From NCBI GenBank assembly GCA_025464095.1, contig JAODMF010000006.1, positions 1 through 53,435 on the forward strand: 53,435 nt of DNA, in the 5' to 3' direction. The stretch comes from Glaciihabitans sp. Lineage in GTDB: Bacteria; Actinomycetota; Actinomycetes; Actinomycetales; Microbacteriaceae. Every line of letters starts with the position of its first letter. The first letter of the stretch is position 1. Positions 1 to 7,854 of this stretch are shown here, in pieces. Under the pieces are notes generated by a model. It was not told where the DNA came from, searched no databases, and saw only the letters and a program-made list of their open reading frames with translations. Made by a program: the position numbers and the translations under genes.

Positions 1-1
1 G

Positions 2-343
2 AACCTGATCCTCGGCATGGGCGAGGAGCGCGAGGAGATCTCCCAGGCGCTTCGCGACCTCCACGAGGCCGGGACCGACATCATCACCGTCACCCAGTAC
101 CTTCGTCCGACCCCGCGCCACCTCCCCGTCGCCCGATGGGTGCGCCCGGAGGAATTCGTCGAGATCAAGGAGGAGGCCGAGGAGATCGGATTCCTCGGTG
201 TTCTCGCGGGTCCGCTCGTCCGGTCGAGCTACCGGGCGGGCCGTCTGTGGGCACAGTCGATGGTGGCCAAGGGCCGACCGATTCCCGCCGGGCTGAGCTC
301 GCTCGCCGACGCGAGCCTTGGCTTCGCTCAGGCCGTATCCTAG
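2..343 (+). CDS. lipA: Lipoyl synthase, C-terminal part (5' end outside window)
   Basis: The first 113 codons visible are the C-terminal third of lipoyl synthase, the radical-SAM enzyme that inserts two sulfurs into protein-bound octanoyl groups to make the lipoyl cofactor of 2-oxoacid dehydrogenases. Visible family signatures are NLILGMGE, the [13 protein letters not shown] segment and the RSSYRA stretch near the end, whose serine ligates the auxiliary [4Fe-4S] cluster in characterised homologues. The N-terminal cysteine motifs lie upstream of the window. The reading frame is open from base 2 and ends in TAG at 341-343; that stop overlaps the predicted -10 box of the next gene. lipA followed by a DUF4191 gene is a conserved actinobacterial order. 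Confidence 0.95.
   Translation, partial: NLILGMGEEREEISQALRDLHEAGTDIITVTQYLRPTPRHLPVARWVRPEEFVEIKEEAEEIGFLGVLAGPLVRSSYRAGRLWAQSMVAKGRPIPAGLSSLADASLGFAQAVS
336..341 (+). promoter_or_regulatory. -10 box TATCCT for leaderless DUF4191 gene
   Basis: TATCCT matches the actinobacterial TANNNT -10 pattern and is followed by exactly 7 nt and the ATG at 349, so transcription should begin at the start codon. No Shine-Dalgarno is present. Confidence 0.55.
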
Positions 344-348
344 ACAGC

Positions 349-1056
349 ATGGCACGCAACCCAACCCCAGACACCCCCAAGGAACCAGGCCGCATCAAGC
401 AGATGTGGAACGTGTTCCAAATGACGAGGAAGTACGACTCGTCGGCGATCTGGTACCTGCTCGCCGGGTTCATCATCCCGGTGGTGCTTGGTGTAGTGCT
501 GGCGTTCGTGCTGTCGTCGAACAACGTCTTTGGGTTCGTCCTCTACATCATCACGGGCATCATGGCCGGCATCCTCGCGTTCCTGATCATTCTTGGCCGC
601 CGCGCAGAACGCGCCGCCTATTCGCAGATTGCCGGCCAGCCGGGTGCGGTTGGCGCCGTGCTCAAGAGCTCTCTCAGAGGCGGATGGCAGGCCAGCGAAA
701 TGCCGGTCCACGTGAGCCCGCGGACCCAGGATGCCGTGTACCGCGCGATCGGGCGAGGGGGCATCGTGCTCATCGGCGAAGGCCCGAAGTCGCGGACCCA
801 GCGCATGTTGGAGGACGAGCGCCGCAGCATCCTGCGCGTGCTCCCGAACGTGCCGGTGCACTTCCTTCACGTCGGGCCAGATCCGGAGTCCGTGCCCCTG
901 CACAAGATTCCCCGCAAGATGCGCGGGTACAAGCCCGTGCTCCGCAAGAACGAGGTTCTCGCGATCGGCAACCGGTTGTCGTCGCTCAGCAAGTCACCGG
1001 TAGGCGTGCCCAAGGGCATTGACCCGAACCGGGTGCGGGCGCAGCGTCCGCGCTAG
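349..1056 (+). CDS. DUF4191 family membrane protein
   Basis: 235-residue protein of the actinobacterial DUF4191 family, always seen next to lipA and glnA; its function is not established. Two adjacent hydrophobic segments at about residues 34-56 and 61-83 form a membrane hairpin, followed by a soluble basic C-terminal domain with the conserved stretch GEGPKSR around residue 145. The open frame extends upstream into lipA, but the ATG at 349 is preferred because a TANNNT box sits 7 nt before it (leaderless) and because upstream codons overlap lipA in another frame. Its TAG stop abuts the stop of the convergent RDD gene. Confidence 0.85.
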   Translation: MARNPTPDTPKEPGRIKQMWNVFQMTRKYDSSAIWYLLAGFIIPVVLGVVLAFVLSSNNVFGFVLYIITGIMAGILAFLIILGRRAERAAYSQIAGQPGAVGAVLKSSLRGGWQASEMPVHVSPRTQDAVYRAIGRGGIVLIGEGPKSRTQRMLEDERRSILRVLPNVPVHFLHVGPDPESVPLHKIPRKMRGYKPVLRKNEVLAIGNRLSSLSKSPVGVPKGIDPNRVRAQRPR

Positions 1057-1467
1057 CTAGCGCCGCACGAGAATCGTGCCGCTCCAGAGGTCATGGAGCC
1101 CGCGCTGGTCCCGGTTGAATACGAGCGGCGGGATGGCCAGCACCAGTAGCAGCGTCCGCAGAAACGGGCGCCACACGCCCAGATAACCGGGCACGAGCGG
1201 TACGACGCGCATCCCGAAGATCAGATGCCCGATGCTGCCGTTCAGCAGGAGCAGGAACACGACCTGCAGCACCGCGAACACCGCCAGCGTGACGAAGCCG
1301 TGCTGATCAGGATGCAGAAACGCGGTTGAGATGATCCAGGCGATCGCCCAGTCAACTGCGACCGCTGCGAGCCGCCTCCCGAGCCGGGCGATGGACCGCG
1401 GACCGGCTTCTGGCAGGCCGAGTCGCTTGCCCGGCCAATTAGGCGACGTGTTTCCTGCTTCTGGCAC
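1057..1467 (-). CDS. RDD family membrane protein
   Basis: 136 residues with the RDD-family pattern: a short cytoplasmic N-terminus, an arginine at the start of the first membrane helix (IARLGRRLAAVAVDW, with the D inside the helix), further hydrophobic helices, and a C-terminal LHDLWSGTILV motif typical of the family. RDD proteins are small polytopic proteins of mostly unknown or ion-transport-related function. The start is a GTG at 1467; a second GTG two bases upstream is in another frame. It is divergent from glnA1, and the GlnR operator lies between them, so it could share nitrogen control. The same position (Rv2219A) is occupied by an RDD gene in mycobacteria. Confidence 0.85.
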   Translation of the reverse strand: MPEAGNTSPNWPGKRLGLPEAGPRSIARLGRRLAAVAVDWAIAWIISTAFLHPDQHGFVTLAVFAVLQVVFLLLLNGSIGHLIFGMRVVPLVPGYLGVWRPFLRTLLLVLAIPPLVFNRDQRGLHDLWSGTILVRR

Positions 1468-1493
1468 ACTTCATGCTAGCTGCGGCGCGTCTC

Positions 1494-1531
1494 GTAACAT
1501 GCCGGAAACAATAGCGTCACCCTCGCGAAAC
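1494..1531 (+). promoter_or_regulatory. Double GlnR box upstream of glnA1
   Basis: The stretch reads GTAAC-n6-GAAAC-n6-GTCAC-n6-GAAAC with exact 6-nt spacers. This fits the known actinobacterial GlnR operator (a-box gTnAc, b-box GaAAc, two a-b pairs). It lies 72 nt upstream of the glnA1 start, in the divergent interval with the RDD gene, so GlnR most likely controls glnA1 by nitrogen availability. Confidence 0.85.
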
Positions 1532-1572
1532 CCCTTACCCGTACTCTCGACTGGGGTTGCGACTGCAGCCGA

Positions 1573-1578
1573 TAACGT
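1573..1578 (+). promoter_or_regulatory. Possible -10 box TAACGT of glnA1
   Basis: TAACGT is the best TANNNT hexamer between the GlnR boxes and the GGAG ribosome binding site at 1591-1594. It would give a leader of roughly 18 nt. No good -35 is seen, as expected for an activator-dependent promoter. Confidence 0.35.
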
Positions 1579-1602
1579 ACCAAGCTCATTGGAGTCCTCC
1601 GC

Positions 1603-3027
1603 ATGTTCAAAGATTCTTCTGAGGTGCTCAAGTACATCAAGGACGAGGACATCAAGTTCCTTGATATTCGCTTCACCGATCTTCCCGGTGTGCAGCAGCA
1701 CTTCAACATCCCCGCTTCGACTGTCGACGAGGAGTTCTTCTCTGTCGGCCAGCTTTTCGATGGCTCGTCGATCCGCGGCTTCGCATCCATCCACGAGTCA
1801 GACATGCAGCTCATCCCGGACGTGACGACGGCCTACGTCGACCCGTTCCGTACCGAGCGCACGCTCATCATGATCTTCGACATCTACAACCCGCGGAACG
1901 GCGAGATCTACGCACGTGACCCGCGCCAGGTTGCCAAGAAGGCTGAGAAGTACCTCGCCTCCACGGGAATCGCCGACACCGCGTTCTTCGCCCCCGAGGC
2001 AGAGTTCTACATCTTCGATGACGTGCGGTACGAGGTGAAGCAGAACGGAAGCTTCTACTCGGTCGACTCCGACGAGGGCGCCTGGAACTCGGGTCGCGAC
2101 GAGGACGGCGGCAACCTCGGCAACAAGACCCCGTATAAAGGCGGCTACTTCCCCGTCAGCCCGGTGGACAAGCAGGCCGACCTTCGCGACGACATCAGCC
2201 TCAAGCTGATCGATGCCGGCCTCATCCTGGAGCGCGCGCACCACGAGGTGGGCACCGGCGGCCAGGCGGAGATCAACTACCGCTTCGACACGATGGTGCA
2301 CGCGGCCGACGACATCCTGAAGTTCAAGTACATCGTCAAGAACACGGCGCTCGAGTGGGGCAAGGCCGCAACGTTCATGCCGAAGCCGCTGTTCGGCGAC
2401 AACGGATCGGGCATGCACACCCACCAGTCGCTGTGGAACGACGGCAAGCCGCTGTTCTACGACGAGAGCGGATACGGCGGACTGTCGGATGTCGCGCGCT
2501 GGTACATTGGTGGCCTGCTCAAGCACGCTCCGGCTGTGCTCGCGTTCACGAACCCCACGCTGAACTCGTACCGTCGCCTGATCCCCGGCTTCGAGGCTCC
2601 GGTCAACCTGGTGTACTCGGCCGGCAACCGGTCGGCATCCATCCGCATCCCGATCACGGGAACGAACCCGAAGGCCAAGCGCATCGAGTTCCGTGCACCG
2701 GATGCCTCCGGCAACCCGTACCTCGCCTTCGCGGCCCAGCTGATGGCCGGCCTCGATGGCATCAAGAACAAGATCGAGCCGCACGAGCCCGTCGACAAGG
2801 ACCTGTACGAGCTTCCCCCCGAGGAGGCGAAGAACATCCCGCAGGTTCCCGCATCCCTCGAGGAGGCGCTGCAGGCACTCGAGGCCGACCACGAGTTCCT
2901 GACCGCCGGTGGCGTTTTCACCAGCGATCTGATCTCGACCTGGATCACGTACAAGCGTGAGAAGGAGATCATCCCGGCCGCGCAGCGTCCGACGCCGTTC
3001 GAGTACGAGCTGTACTTCTCGGTGTAA
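1603..3027 (+). CDS. glnA: Type I glutamine synthetase (adenylylation-regulated)
   Basis: 474-residue GSI-beta glutamine synthetase, which condenses glutamate and ammonia with ATP in the cytoplasm as a dodecamer. Family motifs are in order: DGSSIRGF near residue 52, the metal-binding PEAEFYIF, the ATP-binding [21 protein letters not shown] and [15 protein letters not shown]. The adenylylation loop DLYELPPEE is intact with the modified tyrosine at residue 402, so this is the substrate of GlnE encoded just downstream. The start is supported by GGAG 8 nt upstream. The GlnR box upstream, the strong terminator after the stop and the neighbouring glnE and glnA2 make this the principal (glnA1-type) enzyme. 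Confidence 0.97.
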   Translation: MFKDSSEVLKYIKDEDIKFLDIRFTDLPGVQQHFNIPASTVDEEFFSVGQLFDGSSIRGFASIHESDMQLIPDVTTAYVDPFRTERTLIMIFDIYNPRNGEIYARDPRQVAKKAEKYLASTGIADTAFFAPEAEFYIFDDVRYEVKQNGSFYSVDSDEGAWNSGRDEDGGNLGNKTPYKGGYFPVSPVDKQADLRDDISLKLIDAGLILERAHHEVGTGGQAEINYRFDTMVHAADDILKFKYIVKNTALEWGKAATFMPKPLFGDNGSGMHTHQSLWNDGKPLFYDESGYGGLSDVARWYIGGLLKHAPAVLAFTNPTLNSYRRLIPGFEAPVNLVYSAGNRSASIRIPITGTNPKAKRIEFRAPDASGNPYLAFAAQLMAGLDGIKNKIEPHEPVDKDLYELPPEEAKNIPQVPASLEEALQALEADHEFLTAGGVFTSDLISTWITYKREKEIIPAAQRPTPFEYELYFSV

Positions 3028-3041
3028 CCGTTTGTCGCAAC

Positions 3042-3079
3042 AATCGGGCCGCACTCCCTCGGGGGGGTGCGGCCCGATT
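3042..3079 (+). terminator. Strong hairpin terminator after glnA1
   Basis: A 13-bp perfect GC-rich stem (arms 3042-3054 and 3067-3079) lies 15 nt after the glnA1 stop. The downstream side is T/G-rich (TGTTGTGG) rather than a pure T run. A weaker extension of the stem by CAAC/GTTG is possible. Confidence 0.75.
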
Positions 3080-3177
3080 TGTTGTGGTGGGCGTGTTGCG
3101 GCGGGCGTGTTGTGGCGGGGTGTTGTGGCGGGCGTTTGGCGGGTGGCGCGGCACGGGCGTCGCTTCACGGCTGTCGT

Positions 3178-3486
3178 GGCGGGAGAACCGTGCCCGCGGC
3201 GGGGGTTAGCGCGAGGTGGCGGGAGTTGTGCCTAGCGCGGCGGGAGTTAATGCGAGATGGCGGGAGCCTACGCTCCCGCCATCTCGCATCAAGCCCCGCC
3301 GGTCAGCGGCGTGGGCGCCCTAACTCCCGGCGTGAGACGCTAACTCCCGCCGCGAGACGGACGCTATCCCCCGCCAGGAGACACTATCCCCCGCCACCGC
3401 ACCCTAACCCCCGCCACGGGCACGTAACTCCCGCCACGAGCACGTATCCCCCGCCACCAGCACAATCCCACCAGCACAACCCCGCC
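3178..3486. repeat. 20-bp-phased convergent repeat array with central 17-bp perfect palindrome
   Basis: The gap between convergent glnA1 and glnE is filled by short repeats. On the left, GGCGGG cores start at 3178, 3198, 3218, 3238 and 3258, exactly 20 bp apart. On the right the complementary CCCGCC core starts at 3275, 3295, 3346, 3370, 3390, 3410, 3430, 3450 and 3481, again mostly 20 bp apart (unit approximately TAACTCCCGCCACGAGCACG). The orientation flips at a perfect inverted repeat (arms 3250-3266 and 3273-3289, loop CCTACG). Looser GGCGGG copies occur at 3100-3143. There are no unique spacers, so this is not a CRISPR. No gene is seen in the interval. Confidence 0.85.
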
Positions 3487-3489
3487 GGC

Positions 3490-6429
3490 TCAACCCGTCG
3501 TGATCTGCCCGCCCAGGCTGGCCCCGTAGAAACGCCGTTCGAACACCTGGCGAGCACGCCGGGTCGCCCGCAGGTAGTCCTCATCGAGTTTTGACGCGGA
3601 TCCGGGTGGGTACTCGAGCAGACGGGCGACTCCGTCCAGCTGGCGCCGGTCGGTCGGCAGCACATCCGTGGTTTTGGATGTCCAGAGCGTCATCGCCGAC
3701 CGGGCCCGCGATGCGATGATCCACGCGTCCTGCAGCCGGGCCGCATCCGCCTTCGACACCAGGCCCTCGTCGACAGCGGCTCCGAGCGCCTTCAGGGTGG
3801 ATGTCGTGCGCAGCCCCGGAACACGTGCGCCGTGCTGCAACTGAAGCAGCTGCACGAACCACTCGACATCGCTCAGCGAACCTCGTCCGAGCTTGAGGTG
3901 ACGGGATGGGTCGGCCCCCTGCGGGAGTCGCTCGGACTCCACCCTGGCCTTGATGCGCTTGACCTCGCGCACGTCCTGTTCACTGATGTGAGCCGGAAAC
4001 CGCACCTCGTCAGCAAGAGCGTCGAAGTCGGCCAGCAGGGCGGGGTCGCCCACCGCGCCGCGGGCGCGCAGCAGCGCCTGGGCCTCCCAGGTCAGCGACC
4101 AACGCTTGTAGTAGGCGCGGTAGCTGTCGAGCGAGCGCACGACGGCCCCGTTGCGGCCCTCCGGACGCAGGCCGTTGTCCAGGTCGAGCGGCAGCCGCAG
4201 GTCTTCAGTCAGGCGTACCAGCGCGTGCACGATCTGCTCCGCGCGCGCCTGGGCCTGTTCGCCCGTTGCATCCGTTGCCCGGTAGACGTACACGACGTCG
4301 GCATCCGAGCCGAAACCGAGTTCCTGCCCGCCGTACCTGCCCATCGCGATGATGCCAAACTCGATGCCGTCTGGCTCGGGCCGCGCGAGGGCGAGAACGC
4401 CGGTGAGGAGCGCGGTCGTGATGTCGCTCAGCCCGCAGCCCAGCTCCTCCACGGTGATGAAGCCGAGTATGCCCGCGATCGCGAGCCGGAGCACTTCCCG
4501 CCGGCGCGCTGTGCGCAGGGCCAGGGCGGCCGCCTCGACGTCGTCGTCGTGCCGCGCGACTGTCGCCATGGTCTCGTCGAGCAGCACCGAGAGCGAACGC
4601 GGTCGCAACTCGTCCTCGTTCTCGAGCCAGGCGGCTCCCTCGGGAATGCGTTCGAGCAGGTCCCCGACGAATTTCGAGCCCGACAGGACGCTGGTCAGGC
4701 GGTGCGCCGCGCCGGATGAGTCCCGCAGCATCCGCAGGAACCAGTAGGCCTCCCCGAGGTCGTCGCTCACGCGGCGGAACGCCAGCAGGCCGTGGTCGGG
4801 GTCGGCGCCGTCAGCGAACCACTGCAGCATGACAGGGAGCAGCGTGCGCTGGATCGTCGCGCGGCGTGACACTCCCCCGGTGAGCGCCGCGATGTGGTGC
4901 AGTGCACCCCTCGGGTCGCGGAAGCCAATAGCCGCAAGACGCGCTTCCGCCTGCTCGCTCGACAGCGACAGTTCGGCGCCGGGGAGCGCGGCGACCGCGC
5001 TGAGCAGCGGCCGGTAGAACAGTCGCTCGTGCAGGCTTCGCACCTCGTGCTTGGTGCGATTCCACGCCTCGAGCAGCGCGTCCGCGCTCGCGTACAGGCC
5101 GGTGGAGCGGGCGAGCACCCGCACAACCTCCGGGTCGCGCGGCATGAGGTGCGTGCGGGACAGGCGGGCAAGCTGCAACCGGTGCTCGAGCAGCCGCAGA
5201 AAACGGTAGTCGAGCGCGAACTCGGCCGATTCGACGCGACCGATGTAGCCCTGTGCGGCAAGAGCGACGAGAGCGGGCAGGGTTCCGCCCTGTCGAACTT
5301 CCTGGTCGTGTTGCCCGTGCACGAGCTGCAGAAGCTGGATCGTGAACTCGATATCGCGCAGCCCGCCGGGGCCGAGCTTGAGCTGGATGTCACGCTCATC
5401 GACGGGGATGTTGTCGGTGACTCTCTCGCGCATCCGCTGCACCGACTCCACGAACCCGTCGCGCGACGCACTCGACCAGACGAACGGCGCGACGCCGTCG
5501 ACATACCGCTGGCCCAACTCGCGGTCGCCGGCCAGCGCGCGCGCCTTGAGCAGTGCCTGGAACTCCCAGCTCTTCGCCCACCGCTCGTAGTACGCGAGAT
5601 GCGATTCGAGCGTGCGCACCAGCGCGCCGTCCTTGCCCTCAGGGCGGAGGTTCGCATCCACTTCCCACAGCATGGGCTCCGCGGCGAGTTCCTGGATGCC
5701 GCGGGAGGTCTGCATCGCCAGCTGCGTTCCGATCTCGACGGCACGATCGGTTGGGAGGCCAGCGGCCGCCTCGACGACGAAAATAACGTCCACGTCGCTC
5801 ACGTAGTTGAGTTCGCGGGCACCGGCCTTGCCCATGCCGATGATCGCGAGGCGCGTGCGCGCGACATCCTCATCGGGAAATCGCAGTGATTTCCTGGCCG
5901 CGGCGAGCGACGCATCGAGTGCTGCGCCCGCGAGGTCCGACAGCGCAGCGGTCACATCTGAGACGGCGGCGAGAGAGTCGCGGCTGGCGAGGTCCCACGC
6001 CGCGATCGCGGTCAGGTGCCTTCGGTAGCGCACTCGCAGGGCGCGCCAGGCGGCCTCATCCACCAGCCCGTCGATCGACGACAACAGGTCGTCGCGCAAC
6101 TCATCGGCTTCCGGCAGGTGCGTCAGCGGCTGGGCAAGCGAAGTCAGTTCCGCCGGATGCCGCAGCAGGAACTCGGCGAGCCCGAGCGACGCTCCGAGCA
6201 CGCGGATCAGGCGTCCGGCGGCATCGTCCGACTTCAGCAGCGCCGCTGTCTCGCGTGGCGCGTGCTCCTGCAACTGAGCCAGCATCCGGAGCGCCTGGTC
6301 GGCGTCCGCCGCCGAGGCGAAGTGCGCCACCAACTCGGGCGGAAGGGGTGCGAGGAGTTCCCGCGTGACACCGAGCTCAGTAAACCCGAGTCGCGCGAGC
6401 TCAGTCAGCGTTGTCTGGTCGCGGGACAT
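3490..6429 (-). CDS. glnE: Bifunctional glutamine synthetase adenylyltransferase/deadenylase
   Basis: 979 residues, the usual length for actinobacterial GlnE, which adds or removes AMP on the glutamine synthetase tyrosine in response to nitrogen status. Two nucleotidyltransferase domains are visible: the N-terminal deadenylase half with GKAGARELNYVSDVDV at residues 200-215, and the C-terminal adenylylation half with GGQELGFGSDADVVYVYR near residue 705. Both keep the paired aspartates needed for metal binding. The gene starts 9 nt after the glnA2 stop, so the two are an operon, and its 3' end runs into the repeat array. Its substrate site, Tyr402, is present in glnA1 and absent from glnA2. Confidence 0.96.
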   Translation of the reverse strand: MSRDQTTLTELARLGFTELGVTRELLAPLPPELVAHFASAADADQALRMLAQLQEHAPRETAALLKSDDAAGRLIRVLGASLGLAEFLLRHPAELTSLAQPLTHLPEADELRDDLLSSIDGLVDEAAWRALRVRYRRHLTAIAAWDLASRDSLAAVSDVTAALSDLAGAALDASLAAARKSLRFPDEDVARTRLAIIGMGKAGARELNYVSDVDVIFVVEAAAGLPTDRAVEIGTQLAMQTSRGIQELAAEPMLWEVDANLRPEGKDGALVRTLESHLAYYERWAKSWEFQALLKARALAGDRELGQRYVDGVAPFVWSSASRDGFVESVQRMRERVTDNIPVDERDIQLKLGPGGLRDIEFTIQLLQLVHGQHDQEVRQGGTLPALVALAAQGYIGRVESAEFALDYRFLRLLEHRLQLARLSRTHLMPRDPEVVRVLARSTGLYASADALLEAWNRTKHEVRSLHERLFYRPLLSAVAALPGAELSLSSEQAEARLAAIGFRDPRGALHHIAALTGGVSRRATIQRTLLPVMLQWFADGADPDHGLLAFRRVSDDLGEAYWFLRMLRDSSGAAHRLTSVLSGSKFVGDLLERIPEGAAWLENEDELRPRSLSVLLDETMATVARHDDDVEAAALALRTARRREVLRLAIAGILGFITVEELGCGLSDITTALLTGVLALARPEPDGIEFGIIAMGRYGGQELGFGSDADVVYVYRATDATGEQAQARAEQIVHALVRLTEDLRLPLDLDNGLRPEGRNGAVVRSLDSYRAYYKRWSLTWEAQALLRARGAVGDPALLADFDALADEVRFPAHISEQDVREVKRIKARVESERLPQGADPSRHLKLGRGSLSDVEWFVQLLQLQHGARVPGLRTTSTLKALGAAVDEGLVSKADAARLQDAWIIASRARSAMTLWTSKTTDVLPTDRRQLDGVARLLEYPPGSASKLDEDYLRATRRARQVFERRFYGASLGGQITTG

Positions 6430-6438
6430 TGATGTGCG

Positions 6439-7776
6439 CTACAGGATTTCCAGGTTGCTCTCCAGCTCGTACGGCGTGACCTGCGCGCGATACTCCTTCC
6501 ACTCCTGACGCTTGTTCAGGAGCACGAAGTTGAAGACCTGCTCGCCCAGGGTCTCCGCAACGAGCTCGGAGTCTTCCATGATCGACAGGGCGTGGTCGAG
6601 GGATGCCGGCAGCTGGCTGTAACCGAGCGCCCGGCGCTCGGCATCAGTCAGCGTCCACACGTTGTCCTCGGCCTCGGGCGGAAGCTCGTATCCCTCTTCG
6701 ATGCCCTTGAGCCCCGCCGCGAGCAGCAGGGAGTAGGCGAGGTAGGGGTTCGCAGCCGAGTCGATGGCGCGGTACTCGACGCGGGCGCTCTGGCCCTTGT
6801 TCGGCTTGTACAGCGGAACGCGAACGAGCGCCGACCGGTTGTTGTGGCCCCAGGTTACGAAACTCGGTGCCTCATCCCCGCCCCACAGTCGCTTGTACGA
6901 GTTCACGAACTGGTTGGTTACCGCCGTGATCTCCGGAGCGTGCTTGAGCAGGCCGGCGACGAACTGTCGGCCGATCTTCGAGAGCTGGTACTGCCCGCCG
7001 CCGTCGAAGAATGCGTTCACGTCGCCCTCGAACAGCGACATGTGCGTGTGCATGCCCGAACCAGGAAAGTCGGAGAGCGGCTTCGGCATGAACGTCGCGT
7101 AGACGCCCTGCTCGATGGCGACCTCTTTGATAACCGTGCGGAAGGTCATGATGTTGTCGGCGGTGGTCAGCGCGTCGGCATAGCGCAGGTCGATTTCGTT
7201 CTGCCCGGGCCCGGCCTCGTGGTGGCTGAACTCAACCGAGATCCCCAGGTCTTCGAGCATCCGCACGGAGCGTCGGCGGAAGTCGTGCGCGGTGCCGCCG
7301 GGGACGTTATCGAAATAACCGGCAGAGTCGACCGGTTCCGGCTGGCCCTTTCTCAGCTTCGACGACTTCAGCAGGTAGAACTCGACCTCAGGATGCGTGT
7401 AGAACGTGAATCCTCGGTCGGCCGCTTTCGCAAGGGCGCGCTTCAGCACGTTCCGCGGGTCCGCGACGGCGGGCTGGCCGTCGGGCGTCGTGATGTCGCA
7501 GAACATGCGCGCGGTCGGGTCGATCTCGCCGCGCCACGGCAGGATCTGGAACGTCGTGGGGTCCGGATGCGCGAGCACATCGGCCTCGTACGACCGGGTC
7601 AGGCCCTCAATAGCGGAGCCGTCGAAACCCAGCCCCTCGGAGAAGGCGCCCTCGACCTCGGCGGGGGCGATGGCCACCGACTTCAGCGTGCCAACGACAT
7701 CGGTGAACCAGAGGCGAATGAACTTGATGCCCCGCTCTTCAATGGTTCGAAGAACGAAGTCACGCTGCTTGTCCAT
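6439..7776 (-). CDS. glnA2: Type I glutamine synthetase, non-adenylylated (GlnA2-like)
   Basis: 445-residue GSI-alpha-like glutamine synthetase homologue with DGSAIEGL, PEVEFYLL, MPKPLSDFPGSGMH, NNRSALVRVP and VEYRAIDSAANPYLA motifs. It lacks the adenylylation tyrosine loop: the region after LKGIEEG reads EDNVWTLTDAE. In actinobacteria glnA2-type enzymes may act as glutamine synthetase or as polyamine glutamylating enzymes, and sequence alone does not decide. A TTG directly precedes the ATG, but GAGGAG lies 4 nt before the ATG at 7776 and only 1 nt before the TTG, so ATG is chosen. It is transcribed with glnE and divergently from nadE. Confidence 0.93.
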   Translation of the reverse strand: MDKQRDFVLRTIEERGIKFIRLWFTDVVGTLKSVAIAPAEVEGAFSEGLGFDGSAIEGLTRSYEADVLAHPDPTTFQILPWRGEIDPTARMFCDITTPDGQPAVADPRNVLKRALAKAADRGFTFYTHPEVEFYLLKSSKLRKGQPEPVDSAGYFDNVPGGTAHDFRRRSVRMLEDLGISVEFSHHEAGPGQNEIDLRYADALTTADNIMTFRTVIKEVAIEQGVYATFMPKPLSDFPGSGMHTHMSLFEGDVNAFFDGGGQYQLSKIGRQFVAGLLKHAPEITAVTNQFVNSYKRLWGGDEAPSFVTWGHNNRSALVRVPLYKPNKGQSARVEYRAIDSAANPYLAYSLLLAAGLKGIEEGYELPPEAEDNVWTLTDAERRALGYSQLPASLDHALSIMEDSELVAETLGEQVFNFVLLNKRQEWKEYRAQVTPYELESNLEIL

Positions 7777-7841
7777 CAAGCTCCTCTTTTAGTAATCGGG
7801 GCACGGAAACCCAGCTCCCGGGCACCCTCTCGCCGCGCTAT

Positions 7842-7847
7842 TAGGCT
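7842..7847 (+). promoter_or_regulatory. -10 box TAGGCT for leaderless nadE
   Basis: TAGGCT followed by 7 nt and the nadE ATG at 7855, with no Shine-Dalgarno. Confidence 0.6.
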
Positions 7848-7854
7848 ACTGGAT

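Noticed and set aside
1798..3168. 456-codon open frame antisense to glnA1
   Set aside because: Mirror of a strongly conserved gene; composition is a GC-driven shadow, with no start signal and no recognisable domain.
3178..3486. CRISPR array
   Set aside because: Units are only ~20 bp and contiguous with no unique spacers, change orientation midway, and no cas genes are nearby.
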